Shown here: one piece after another, positions 7,130 to 14,920 of the stretch | Numbering within the stretch: position 1 is the stretch's first letter | Layout: each line of letters opens with the position of its first letter | NCBI GenBank assembly: GCA_030706285.1 | Contig: JAUZOU010000030.1 | Location: 1 to 15,692 of the forward strand | DNA from: Bacteroidota bacterium | Lineage (GTDB): Bacteria; Bacteroidota; Bacteroidia; Bacteroidales; UBA1402 | Reading direction: 5' to 3' | Length of the DNA stretch: 15,692 nt | Position numbers and translations under genes: made by a program | Notes under the pieces: generated by a model | Database searches by the model: none | Seen by the model: the letters and a program-made list of their open reading frames with translations, nothing else | Told to the model about the DNA's origin: nothing

Positions 7130-7248
7130 GTTTCTTGTCCGGAGGTCCATGAATTTCTATCCTTAAAATATACCAAAAACAATCCCTTCACACCAGAGTT
7201 TCCTGATTTTTCTCTAAATTCGGCCTTAAATTTTAATGCAAACCATTG

Positions 7249-9759
7249 ATGTTGAAACAAGTCATGCTGGCAGCTTCGCTGCTTTGTACCATTTTCGCAA
7301 ATGCACAAGCGACGGATGTCCCTTCCATATCCTTAACAAACAACGTTGCCATCAGCAGACTGGCAACCCAGATAAAGAAGTTTCCTGAGGAGAAAGTCTA
7401 TCTGCACATCGACAAGCCCTATTATGCTGCCGGTGAAAGAATCTGGTTCCGTGCCCATCTGGTACATGCCGCTATCCATGTCCCCTTTTTATTGAGCCGT
7501 TTTGTCTACGTTGAGTTGCTAAACGCTGAAAATGACATCGTCATCAGAAAAAAGCTGAAGCCGATTGACGGTATGTATTACGGGCAGATGGAACTCGCCG
7601 CAGAAATACCGGAAGGGTGGTATTCACTCAGAGCCTATACCAATTATATGCGCAACATCGATGAAGCCTATTTCTTTCGAAAGAGTGTCTTTATAGGAAA
7701 TCCGCTGAACACCGAACAAACAAGTACAGTGATCGAACCGGCAAAAGAGCACGCTCATAAACAGGAAAAGCCTGAACACCCCTACACTGTTACCCTCTAC
7801 CCGGAAGGCGGTCATCTGGTAGCCGGCAGTATGCAACTTGTCGCTGTCCGGTCTATATCCGGCAACAACACTGGCGTGGCAGTCTCCGGACGCATCTTTG
7901 ATGAAGAAAAAGCAGAAATCACAACATTTAGATGTACGGAAGACGGATTTGGAGTGATTTCTTTTATTCCTTTGGCCGGCAAACGTTATACAGCCATCTG
8001 CGAAGACAGCCAGGGACATCAATTAACCGTTACACTTCCTCCGGCATCGGAATCGGACTATGCATTGAATGTTCAACAAAACGCGAGTATCTTGCAAATA
8101 ACGCTGAAGACACCCAACGACGTTCCCTTACAGGATAGTGTCTCCCTGATTGTTCATCAACGTGGTTTACCAATCTTCCAATCAGCATTCATACCATCAG
8201 CCCCCCCTGTCATCAGCCTTTCAAAAGAAGGGTTGAACTCCGGTATGATTCAGCTGCTCGCCCTGAACAGAAATGGCAACATACTTAGTGACAGACTTGT
8301 CTTCATTAACAATCCGGATAAAATACAGGTAACCGTCACAACGGACAAACCGCTCTATCGTAAACGGGACGGTGTCCATGCCAGCATTTCGTTGAAAGAT
8401 GCAGAAGGAAATCCGGTTCAGGGCAACTTTTCCATCAGCATCACCGATGATGCCGATGTCAAAATCAACCCTGAAGATGGAACGATTGTCAGTCAATTAC
8501 TACTTCAATCCGAGTTCAAGGAGCCTATCAGCCATTTAAACCGTTATTTTCTGCCTGACAACAGAATAGCTGCTGCCCAGCTCGATTTGCTGATGTTGAC
8601 CAGCCAGTGGCAACGGTACAATGTGCCTGAAATACTGAAAGGGAATCTATCTAAAGGCGATCTTTATCCGCTCGAACTGGGAGATGTCATCAGCGGCAAA
8701 GTGCAAAGTTACCCTAGCAAAAGAGGCATCCCGAACATCAATGTTTCAATGATGATCCGGACACAAAGCTACATTGACGCGGCCACCACTGACAAGAACG
8801 GACGGTTTTACTTCCAGGGGTTCGAATTTCCGGACAGCACTAAAATCATGTTACAGGCCATGAAAAAACCAGGTGCGTTTATGGATATTGTCCCGGACAA
8901 AGATACCTTTCCTTCCTCCTCCATTTTTGTGCCATCACAATCTTCGTTGGCACTTGAAAAAAACATGAGAGATTTCTTTAAGAAAAGCAGGGAAAGATAT
9001 GACATCGAAAACGGCTCCATGACAATCAACCTGAAAGAGGTTGAAGTCGTTGCCAAAAAAGAAGATAAATTGAAAGATCTCAGGAGAGACAGAGGGGCTT
9101 ATTATGATAATCCAAGCTATTCTTTCAGCGGTGATGACCTGGAAACAGCTGTCAGTCTCGTGGATTTATTGATCCGTGCACCCGGTATGAGCATGGACGC
9201 TTCAGGTACAGGTGTCCTGCTTCGGAATAAAACGCCATTGCTCAAGGTCGATAACATGACATGGACTATGGATCAGTTGTCCACGATCAATCCGACCGAT
9301 GTCGATTTGATCGATATTTTGAAGGACCCTGGTGAAACAGCCATGTATGGTTCAGAAGGTTCTAACGGCGTCATTTGCATTTATCTAAAACGTGGTGGAG
9401 CGGCGAAACCATCGACTGAGCTGGAGTCCAACCAGGCCCTCCTATCACCGCTCGGCTATTGCGTTCCGGCGACGTTCCCAATGCCAGCGTACCAGATTCC
9501 TGAAAATAAGCTGAGAACCATTCCTGATTTAAGGAGTACTCTTTACTGGAAGCCAAACGTCGTCTGTGATTCGACAGGCAAAGCCGATATTTTCTTCTAC
9601 CTGGCTGATTCTCAAGGACCTTGTACCGTCACCATTGAAGGCGTGTCTCCCAAGGGTGAAATTATTCATTATCAAGGGAAGCTAAACGCTCCACTCCGGC
9701 CGGTATATCAGACAACGTCGCCAAGGAAGGGAACTTCGTCCAAAACGACCGGTAGATAG
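7249..9759 (+). CDS. Exported macroglobulin-like/TonB-plug domain protein, no beta-barrel
   Basis: An 836-residue protein with a signal peptide (about 1-19, ending IFANA). Residues about 45-150 form a macroglobulin MG2-like module starting EKVYLHIDKPYYAAGERIWFRA; the DKPYY motif recurs as DKPLY near 366 with an MG-like segment after it (GNPVQGNFSISITDDAD). A carboxypeptidase-regulatory-like segment follows (about 478-540, SGKVQSYPSKRGIPNINV). Residues about 595-717 resemble a TonB-receptor plug: KEVEVVAKK, VDLLIRAPGM, ILKDPGETAMYGSEGSNGVI. A last beta-sandwich (about 766-815) contains YWKPNVVCDSTGKADIFFY. There is no 22-strand barrel, no CGEQ thioester and no TonB box, so it is neither a transporter nor a classical protease trap. 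I start at the ATG at 7249, not the TTG just before. Function unknown; probably periplasmic or outer-membrane-associated. Similar uncharacterised proteins are common in Bacteroidota. Confidence 0.8.
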   Translation: MLKQVMLAASLLCTIFANAQATDVPSISLTNNVAISRLATQIKKFPEEKVYLHIDKPYYAAGERIWFRAHLVHAAIHVPFLLSRFVYVELLNAENDIVIRKKLKPIDGMYYGQMELAAEIPEGWYSLRAYTNYMRNIDEAYFFRKSVFIGNPLNTEQTSTVIEPAKEHAHKQEKPEHPYTVTLYPEGGHLVAGSMQLVAVRSISGNNTGVAVSGRIFDEEKAEITTFRCTEDGFGVISFIPLAGKRYTAICEDSQGHQLTVTLPPASESDYALNVQQNASILQITLKTPNDVPLQDSVSLIVHQRGLPIFQSAFIPSAPPVISLSKEGLNSGMIQLLALNRNGNILSDRLVFINNPDKIQVTVTTDKPLYRKRDGVHASISLKDAEGNPVQGNFSISITDDADVKINPEDGTIVSQLLLQSEFKEPISHLNRYFLPDNRIAAAQLDLLMLTSQWQRYNVPEILKGNLSKGDLYPLELGDVISGKVQSYPSKRGIPNINVSMMIRTQSYIDAATTDKNGRFYFQGFEFPDSTKIMLQAMKKPGAFMDIVPDKDTFPSSSIFVPSQSSLALEKNMRDFFKKSRERYDIENGSMTINLKEVEVVAKKEDKLKDLRRDRGAYYDNPSYSFSGDDLETAVSLVDLLIRAPGMSMDASGTGVLLRNKTPLLKVDNMTWTMDQLSTINPTDVDLIDILKDPGETAMYGSEGSNGVICIYLKRGGAAKPSTELESNQALLSPLGYCVPATFPMPAYQIPENKLRTIPDLRSTLYWKPNVVCDSTGKADIFFYLADSQGPCTVTIEGVSPKGEIIHYQGKLNAPLRPVYQTTSPRKGTSSKTTGR

Positions 9760-9783
9760 GAAGCTTGCCAGACGGATAAACGC

Positions 9784-9809
9784 ACCTGGTCTCTTACAGG
9801 AGACCAGGT
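9784..9809. terminator. Perfect hairpin between convergent genes, likely bidirectional terminator
   Basis: ACCTGGTCTC (9784-9793) and GAGACCAGGT (9800-9809) pair perfectly over 10 bp with a 6-base loop. The hairpin lies in the 49-base gap between the convergent macroglobulin/plug gene and nadK, and its last base is part of the nadK stop codon. There is no T-run on either side, so it is not a textbook intrinsic terminator. It may block read-through, protect 3' ends, or act together with Rho. Confidence 0.6.
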
Positions 9810-10690
9810 CAACGCAACTCTTCACGAGGATCAACACCCCACAGCAACTTCTTCCGAAGCGTCTGTGCAAAGGTATGGTTGAGCTGTTTGATGGCTTTGA
9901 TGGTATAATCAGCCAAATTGATCTGAAGTTTGGTCGAACAGGGTAATGTATAAGAATTACCATCCAGTGAAACAAGAAAACACTGACTTCGGCTTTCGAT
10001 CTCAAGATCGATGACCGATGTATCTTTAAGCACGATAGGCCTGATCGTCAAATTATGTGAAGCGACAGCTGCAATCAGCAAATTACTGCTACCTGGCATG
10101 ATAATCGGGCCTCCAACACTTAACGCATAGGCCGTAGAGCCTGTCGGTGTCGCTACAATAAGCCCGTCAGCCTGATAGCCGTTTAAATACTCACCATCAA
10201 CGGTTACATGAATATTGATCATCGAGGAGCTGTCTCCTTTCAGAATGGCAATTTCGTTCAAAGCAGACGGATAGGTTTCAAAAAGAGCCCCGTTAATTTT
10301 CAATTGCAATTGCGTCAACTGAGTAATTCTGAATAAATTGTTGTACAAATTCCGTACAACATCTTCCAGATCGGCACAGTCAACATCAGCCAAAAAGCCA
10401 AGCCTACCGGTATTGATACCCAGGATAGGGATGCCTCTCTCTCCGACGCGATGGGCAGTCCGCAGATAGGTTCCATCACCTCCTATACTTAATGCCATAT
10501 CGGCGGTAAAGTCACCATCATCAATGATGCCTTCCACTAAAGGCGGCTCTGTCATAACGGTCGATAAGAACCCATAAAAATTCTTACAGACAAACACGTC
10601 AGCTTTATGCTGGTGCAATGCGTCAAACAAACTTACTATTTGCTCAAGTTTATCTGATTGGAACCGACTTCCGAAAATGGCGACTTTCAT
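9809..10690 (-). CDS. nadK: NAD kinase
   Basis: A 293-residue NAD kinase, usual length, which phosphorylates NAD to NADP in the cytoplasm. The family motifs are all present: SIGGDGTYLR (GGDG at 70-73, with the catalytic aspartate), GINTGRLGFL (about 91-100), the NE pair (145-146) in ALNEIAI, and ATPTGSTAYALSVGGP (about 180-195), plus the RPIVL segment. I start at the ATG at 10690, giving MKVAIFGSRF as the first strand of the fold. The frame is open ten codons further up, but those residues are not conserved. It is divergent from pdxJ with a 189-base shared upstream region, an arrangement I recall from other Bacteroidales. No clear TAnnTTTG promoter was found on its side. Confidence 0.96.
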   Translation of the reverse strand: MKVAIFGSRFQSDKLEQIVSLFDALHQHKADVFVCKNFYGFLSTVMTEPPLVEGIIDDGDFTADMALSIGGDGTYLRTAHRVGERGIPILGINTGRLGFLADVDCADLEDVVRNLYNNLFRITQLTQLQLKINGALFETYPSALNEIAILKGDSSSMINIHVTVDGEYLNGYQADGLIVATPTGSTAYALSVGGPIIMPGSSNLLIAAVASHNLTIRPIVLKDTSVIDLEIESRSQCFLVSLDGNSYTLPCSTKLQINLADYTIKAIKQLNHTFAQTLRKKLLWGVDPREELR

Positions 10691-10792
10691 ACCCTGCAAG
10701 ATTGATGATTGGGAGAACAATCTGTTTAAGCGGTTTTAACACTCCTTGCAGAAATTGACCGGAACCGAGTGTAAACATACCTAAAAAAACAG

Positions 10793-10800
10793 TAACTTTG
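10793..10800 (+). promoter_or_regulatory. Candidate -7 box of the pdxJ promoter
   Basis: TAACTTTG exactly fits the Bacteroidota TAnnTTTG -7 consensus, 80 bases before the pdxJ ATG. The -33 region at the right distance reads GTG rather than TTG or TTTG, so the match is partial. Transcription would begin near 10806, giving a leader of about 74 bases. Confidence 0.45.
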
Positions 10801-10809
10801 CAAGTGACT

Positions 10810-10838
10810 GTAATGGATCATTACTCCGAACGAGTTCG
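10810..10838 (+). repeat. Two tandem small inverted repeats in the pdxJ leader
   Basis: GTAATG-GAT-CATTAC (10810-10824) and CGAAC-GA-GTTCG (10827-10838) are perfect short inverted repeats two bases apart. Both lie in the predicted transcribed leader of pdxJ. Their small loops make RNA hairpins strained, so DNA operator sites are equally possible. No known riboswitch was recognised. Confidence 0.35.
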
Positions 10839-10879
10839 AAGTATCCCTTCAGTTTACAAAAGTGAGAAATCTTTGTGAC

Positions 10880-11593
10880 ATGACAAAACTTAGTGTTAAC
10901 ATAAACAAGATTGCCACTCTGAGAAATGCCAGAGGTGGGAATGTGCCTGATGTTCAAAAGGCAGCTGTTGATTGTGAGACTTTCGGAGCAGAAGGTATTA
11001 CTGTTCATCCGAGACCAGATGAACGGCATATCCGCTATAGCGACGTACTGCTGCTTCGGCCATTAATAACAACAGAATTCAATATTGAGGGAAATCCGAT
11101 TAAGGAATTTATGGATCTTGTACTAAAAGTGAAGCCTCATCAGGTGACACTGGTACCTGATGCCCATGATGCCATTACGTCCAATGCTGGCTGGGATACA
11201 ACCAAGAGTTTCAGCTTCCTGACTGAAATTGTTGAAGAACTCCGGAGCAAAGGTATCCGCAGTTCCATTTTTATAGGAACGGACTTACGCGATATAGAAA
11301 ATGCCGCTAAGATTGGCGCAGACCGCATCGAATTGTATACTGAACCATATGCCAGTCAGTATACCAAAGACAGAGAGGCCGCCATCAAGCCATTTCTGGA
11401 AGCGACCAACATCGCCAGAAATAACGGATTAGGAGTCAATGCCGGACATGATCTGAGTCTTGACAACCTGGCCTTCTTCCATGAAACCATTCCATGGATT
11501 GAAGAAGTATCCATCGGACATGCCTTGATTTCCGACGCGCTTTACCTGGGACTGAAAAAGGCTATCCAGTCGTATAAGAGCTGTCTGAAATAG
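10880..11593 (+). CDS. pdxJ: Pyridoxine 5'-phosphate synthase
   Basis: A 237-residue TIM-barrel enzyme that condenses 1-deoxy-D-xylulose 5-phosphate with 3-amino-2-oxopropyl phosphate to give pyridoxine 5'-phosphate, the last ring-forming step of the DXP-dependent vitamin B6 route. Length is normal. Seen are LSVNINKIATLRNARGGN (4-21), HPRPDERHIR with H43, the catalytic-type glutamate E70 in FNIEGNP, H190 in NAGHDL and the phosphate-binding SIGHALISDA near the C-terminus. I start at the ATG at 10880; the frame opens at a GTG six codons earlier, but MTKLSVNI is the conserved N-terminus. It is divergent from nadK. No other B6 gene (pdxA, pdxB, serC, pdxH) is in the window. Confidence 0.97.
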   Translation: MTKLSVNINKIATLRNARGGNVPDVQKAAVDCETFGAEGITVHPRPDERHIRYSDVLLLRPLITTEFNIEGNPIKEFMDLVLKVKPHQVTLVPDAHDAITSNAGWDTTKSFSFLTEIVEELRSKGIRSSIFIGTDLRDIENAAKIGADRIELYTEPYASQYTKDREAAIKPFLEATNIARNNGLGVNAGHDLSLDNLAFFHETIPWIEEVSIGHALISDALYLGLKKAIQSYKSCLK

Positions 11594-11720
11594 ACGCTGC
11601 GCGATTTCTTTCTTGCTACTGATAGACAGCTGTCCGCAGGCCGGGTAAGCATTTTTGTCTATGGGGCCGGCTTCCAGATTACTCAGGAAATGAAATAGAC
11701 CATACTTAAATCCTGACTAT
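11594..11720. other. Intergenic stretch between pdxJ and the DJ-1 gene with palindromic structure
   Basis: This 127-base gap carries no gene. It holds a perfect palindrome, GACAGCTGTC (11625-11634). Part of it also pairs with AGCTGTCT at the end of pdxJ (11579-11586). A second stem, AGGCCGG with CCGGCTT (11638-11644 and 11667-11673, one G-U pair), follows. Neither is followed by a T-run, so a standard terminator is not evident. No Bacteroidota promoter was recognised for the following gene. Confidence 0.4.
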
Positions 11721-12266
11721 ATGAAACCACTTTTTCTGTTTTTAGCACCTGGTTTTGAGGAAATTGAAGCAATTACCACAATCGATGTACTTCGAAGAGC
11801 CAGGTTGAATGTTATCAGTGTATCGCTTGCAGGAGACCTATATGTGACCGGCGCTCACGGAATTTCCATTGTAGCCGATGTCCTTTATCCTGATGCTGAT
11901 CTGACCGATGCAACCATGCTGATTTTGCCAGGAGGTATGCCTGGAACCAACAACCTGAACGTACACGAAGGACTAAAAAAAGCATTGAAAAGTCACGCGG
12001 AAGCCGGTAAACCATTGGCAGCCATTTGTGCTGCGCCGTTGATACTGGGGCAACTTGGCCTGTTGGAAGGAAAAGAAGCCACTTGTTACCCCGGATACGA
12101 AAGTCATCTCCATGGAGCCATCCTTTCAAAGAAACCTGTCGTTCAGGACGGCGTCATCATCACCGCCAACGGACCAGGGGCTGCATTCAAATTTTCCCTG
12201 CAGATTGTTCAGTATTTTTCCGATTCCATACTGGCTAGTGAGCTTTCAAAAAATATGATGCTTTAA
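11721..12266 (+). CDS. DJ-1/PfpI family protein (YajL-like)
   Basis: A 181-residue cytoplasmic protein of the DJ-1 subfamily, usual length about 180-190. The nucleophile-elbow cysteine is C103 in AAICAAP, and the glutamate that lowers its pKa is E16 in GFEEIEA, matching C106 and E18 of human DJ-1. LPGGMPG (69-75) and the TCYPG segment (121-125) are also family marks. Members are linked to oxidative-stress protection, chaperone and glyoxalase or disputed deglycase activities. Older annotation as a thiazole-synthesis enzyme (ThiJ) is not supported. It lies between pdxJ and eno on the same strand, with gaps of 127 and 76 bases, so operon membership is uncertain. Confidence 0.93.
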   Translation: MKPLFLFLAPGFEEIEAITTIDVLRRARLNVISVSLAGDLYVTGAHGISIVADVLYPDADLTDATMLILPGGMPGTNNLNVHEGLKKALKSHAEAGKPLAAICAAPLILGQLGLLEGKEATCYPGYESHLHGAILSKKPVVQDGVIITANGPGAAFKFSLQIVQYFSDSILASELSKNMML

Positions 12267-12269
12267 TGG

Positions 12270-12300
12270 TTTGTTTTTTCAATTTTATGGCTTATTTTTA
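12270..12300 (+). promoter_or_regulatory. Candidate eno promoter
   Basis: TTTG (12270-12273) and TATTTTTA (12293-12300) are separated by 19 bases, matching the Bacteroidota promoter except for the last base of the -7 box. Transcription would start near 12306, leaving a leader of about 36 A/T-rich bases before the eno ATG. The promoter begins only three bases after the stop of the DJ-1 gene, so eno need not depend on read-through. Confidence 0.5.
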
Positions 12301-12342
12301 CAACTGTTTACTTGTTTAATTAACAACTTAACCGTATAACCT

Positions 12343-13623
12343 ATGAAAATTGAGAAAATCATTGGCCGCGAAATATTGGATTCACGTGGCAATCCAACGG
12401 TCGAAGTGGATGTGTATCTGGAATCCGGAGCCTTCGGAAGAGCGTCTGTGCCATCCGGAGCTTCTACGGGAGAGAATGAGGCCATTGAGCTACGTGACGG
12501 AGATGCCAAACGATATCATGGCAAAGGTGTCAGCAAAGCTGTCAACAACATCAATACCATCATCGCTCCTGCTCTGATTGGATTTTCCGCGTTGCAACAG
12601 ACAGCCATCGATCATACGATGATCCGCCTGGACGGAACTAAAACCAAGTCGAAATTGGGAGCTAATGCCATTCTGGGCGTTTCCCTGGCTGTTGCCAAAG
12701 CCGCAGCCAATTACCTGGACCTTCCTCTCTACCGGTATCTGGGTGGCGTCAATACCTATGTACTGCCTGTCCCGATGATGAACATCATCAACGGAGGCTC
12801 TCATTCTGATGCACCGATCGCTTTTCAGGAATTCATGATCAGGCCGGTTGGTGCTTCCTCCTTTAAGGAAGGACTCCGGATGGGCTCGGAAATATTCCAC
12901 TCACTCAAAAATGTTCTGCACAAACGCGGATTGAGCACAGCTGTCGGCGACGAAGGCGGATTCGCCCCAACGTTGAATGGCACCGAGGATGCCATAAACT
13001 CCATCATTGAGGCCATTCAATTGGCAGGGTATACCACCAAGCAGGTTCACATCGGCCTCGACTGCGCGGCTTCTGAATTCTACAAAGATGGTTTTTACGA
13101 CTACACCAAGTTTGAAGGGGCTTCAGGTGCCAAACGAACCTCAGAACAGCAAGTCGCTTACCTGGAAGAGCTGCTTAATCAATTTCCTTGCATCGATTCT
13201 ATCGAAGACGGGATGAGCGAAAATGACTGGAAAGGCTGGAAATTGCTGACCGGTAACATCGGACATCGCTGCCAGCTTGTCGGTGACGACCTGTTTGTAA
13301 CCAATGTGGAATTTCTTAAACGAGGTATTGCAGAAGGTTGTGCCAATTCTATCCTGATCAAGGTCAACCAGATTGGCACATTAACCGAAACGCTTAACGC
13401 CATAGATATGGCACACCGAAATGGTTATACGACTGTTACCTCCCATCGTTCCGGAGAGACTGAAGACAGCACCATCGCAGATATTGCCGTAGCAACAAAT
13501 TCCGGACAAATCAAAACCGGCTCATTAAGCCGGTCCGACCGTATGGCCAAATACAACCAACTGCTTCGCATTGAAGAAGAGCTTGGCGAATCAGCCGTTT
13601 ATGGGTATCAACGGATTTCTTAA
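12343..13623 (+). CDS. eno: Enolase (phosphopyruvate hydratase)
   Basis: A 426-residue cytoplasmic glycolytic enzyme converting 2-phosphoglycerate to phosphoenolpyruvate, of normal length. Catalytic and metal residues can be placed against E. coli enolase: the PSGASTGE mobile loop with S41, H154 in GGSHSD, E204 in VGDEGGFAP, Mg ligands D240 (GLDCAASEF), E288 (DSIEDGM) and D315/D316 (VGDDLFVTN), K340 (LIKVNQIGT), H368/R369 (SHRSGETED) and K391 (IKTGSLSRSDR). Nothing is missing. The start gives MKIEKIIGREILDSRGNP, the conserved N-terminus. Its TAA overlaps the stop of the convergent serine hydrolase gene by four bases, and no terminator hairpin was found after it. Confidence 0.98.
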   Translation: MKIEKIIGREILDSRGNPTVEVDVYLESGAFGRASVPSGASTGENEAIELRDGDAKRYHGKGVSKAVNNINTIIAPALIGFSALQQTAIDHTMIRLDGTKTKSKLGANAILGVSLAVAKAAANYLDLPLYRYLGGVNTYVLPVPMMNIINGGSHSDAPIAFQEFMIRPVGASSFKEGLRMGSEIFHSLKNVLHKRGLSTAVGDEGGFAPTLNGTEDAINSIIEAIQLAGYTTKQVHIGLDCAASEFYKDGFYDYTKFEGASGAKRTSEQQVAYLEELLNQFPCIDSIEDGMSENDWKGWKLLTGNIGHRCQLVGDDLFVTNVEFLKRGIAEGCANSILIKVNQIGTLTETLNAIDMAHRNGYTTVTSHRSGETEDSTIADIAVATNSGQIKTGSLSRSDRMAKYNQLLRIEEELGESAVYGYQRIS

Positions 13624-14876
13624 TAAAGAGACATATAGACTGCTCTCATGAAGTCACCCCAAGCACTGTTGTTATACCACGAAACCCTATTGGTGTAGAA
13701 AAGGATGACAAGGTCTTCCTTGGGGTCGATTAGGTATTCCGTACCATAATAACCACCCCACCGGAGCGAACCAGGTGACTTCATGGTGAGGGCAGCAGTT
13801 TTATCAGTGGCAATCTCAAGGCCAAGCCCGAACTGATAATCGCCGGCAGCTCCGAAAAGCTGATCAGAAGACATTTGCTCAACGGTTTTTCTGGAAAGAA
13901 TACGTGTCTTTCCATAGACACCTTTGTTCAGGATCATTTCGCATAAATGGGAATAATCTTCAATGGTTCCGGAAATACCAGCTCCTCCACCAAAATAGTT
14001 TTGTATTGGTGAAAGCGGGTAAAAACGCTCCAAAGAATCAGCCGCTAACGTCACTGAGTCTTCTGCCGTTGGCTTCTGATACAACGGAACAAGCCTTTTC
14101 GCTTTTGCTTTCGGCAAGTAAAAATAGCTGTCCTTCATATTGAGGGGATCCAGTACCCGTTCCTTGATGAGTTCATCCAGCCTTTTCCCAGATATGACCT
14201 CAGCCAAACGTCCGGCAACATCAAGGCCGAAGCCATAAGTGAAGCCTTCTCCCGGGTCATGCCTCAACGGCAGTTTGGCTATACGCTTGACAATCTCTTC
14301 TGTATTGATCGTCGAATCAGCATAATTATAACAGATAACTCTGACATCCTGATCGTACGGATCGTATGAAATACCTGAACTGTGAGAAAGTAATTGCCGG
14401 ATGGTTATCTCTCTTTTTGCCGGTCTTGTCACCAAATCACCCCCTTCATACGATCCGGAAACACGGACGACAGGATTGGAGAATTCCGGCAGATATTTCT
14501 TGACAGGATCATCCAGGCTAAACAAACCTTCTTCATACAATGTCATCAATGCTACGGTCGTTATCAACTTGGTTTGCGAGGCGTTTCTAAAAATGGCATC
14601 TTTTCTCAAAGGCTTTCCGCTTGCACGGTCAGCTTTTCCAAAGGCCTTGTAATAGACAGTTTTTCCTTTGTACTTAACTAGGCAAACGGCGGATGGAACG
14701 GCTTCCTTCTGAATAGCCCGTTCCATGACTTTGTCTACATTCTTAAGGCTTTTGGATGAAAAAACCTGTTCAAGTTTGATCTTAGACTCTTTGGGAACTT
14801 TTACATGTTCAACAGATTTGCAAGGAATAGAGGCAAACAATAATCCGGCTATCAGAAGAGCGCTCAGGCGTTTCAT
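13620..14876 (-). CDS. Exported class C beta-lactamase-like serine hydrolase
   Basis: A 418-residue serine hydrolase of the beta-lactamase/penicillin-binding fold. A signal peptide lies at about 1-20 (KRLSALLIAGLLFASIPCKS). The nucleophile motif SxxK is SQTK (S100, K103) in FRNASQTK. RQLLSHSSG (160-168) is the usual segment after it. The second motif reads YGFG from Y214 where beta-lactamases have YSN or YAN, and the third reads WGGYYGTEY (373-381) in place of KTG. These variants suit esterase, D-aminopeptidase or peptidase relatives more than a true beta-lactamase, so antibiotic resistance is not implied. I start at the ATG at 14876 (MKRLSA) because the signal peptide begins there; the frame is open 16 codons higher. 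It follows the dipeptidase gene by 44 bases on the same strand, probably in one operon. Confidence 0.87.
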   Translation of the reverse strand: MKRLSALLIAGLLFASIPCKSVEHVKVPKESKIKLEQVFSSKSLKNVDKVMERAIQKEAVPSAVCLVKYKGKTVYYKAFGKADRASGKPLRKDAIFRNASQTKLITTVALMTLYEEGLFSLDDPVKKYLPEFSNPVVRVSGSYEGGDLVTRPAKREITIRQLLSHSSGISYDPYDQDVRVICYNYADSTINTEEIVKRIAKLPLRHDPGEGFTYGFGLDVAGRLAEVISGKRLDELIKERVLDPLNMKDSYFYLPKAKAKRLVPLYQKPTAEDSVTLAADSLERFYPLSPIQNYFGGGAGISGTIEDYSHLCEMILNKGVYGKTRILSRKTVEQMSSDQLFGAAGDYQFGLGLEIATDKTAALTMKSPGSLRWGGYYGTEYLIDPKEDLVILFYTNRVSWYNNSAWGDFMRAVYMSLY

Positions 14877-14920
14877 ATCCATATTATTTTGAATGTCAAT
14901 GTTCTTATACGTGGAAGATC

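Noticed and set aside
6778..7308. 176-codon open frame on the minus strand across rplS
   Set aside because: It lies antisense to the clearly conserved L19 gene and crosses the rplS terminator. Its translation has no recognisable domain and looks like the complement of coding sequence.
10694..10751. 7-bp inverted repeat CTGCAAG / CTTGCAG upstream of nadK
   Set aside because: It is short and widely spaced (44 bases between arms), so chance explains it well.
12490..12900. 136-codon open frame antisense to eno
   Set aside because: It is a mirror of the conserved enolase frame; no start context, no motif.
14800..14876. Lipoprotein signal in the serine hydrolase (cysteine in SIPC)
   Set aside because: Proline before the cysteine does not fit the lipobox, where G, A or S is expected, so a plain signal peptide is more likely.
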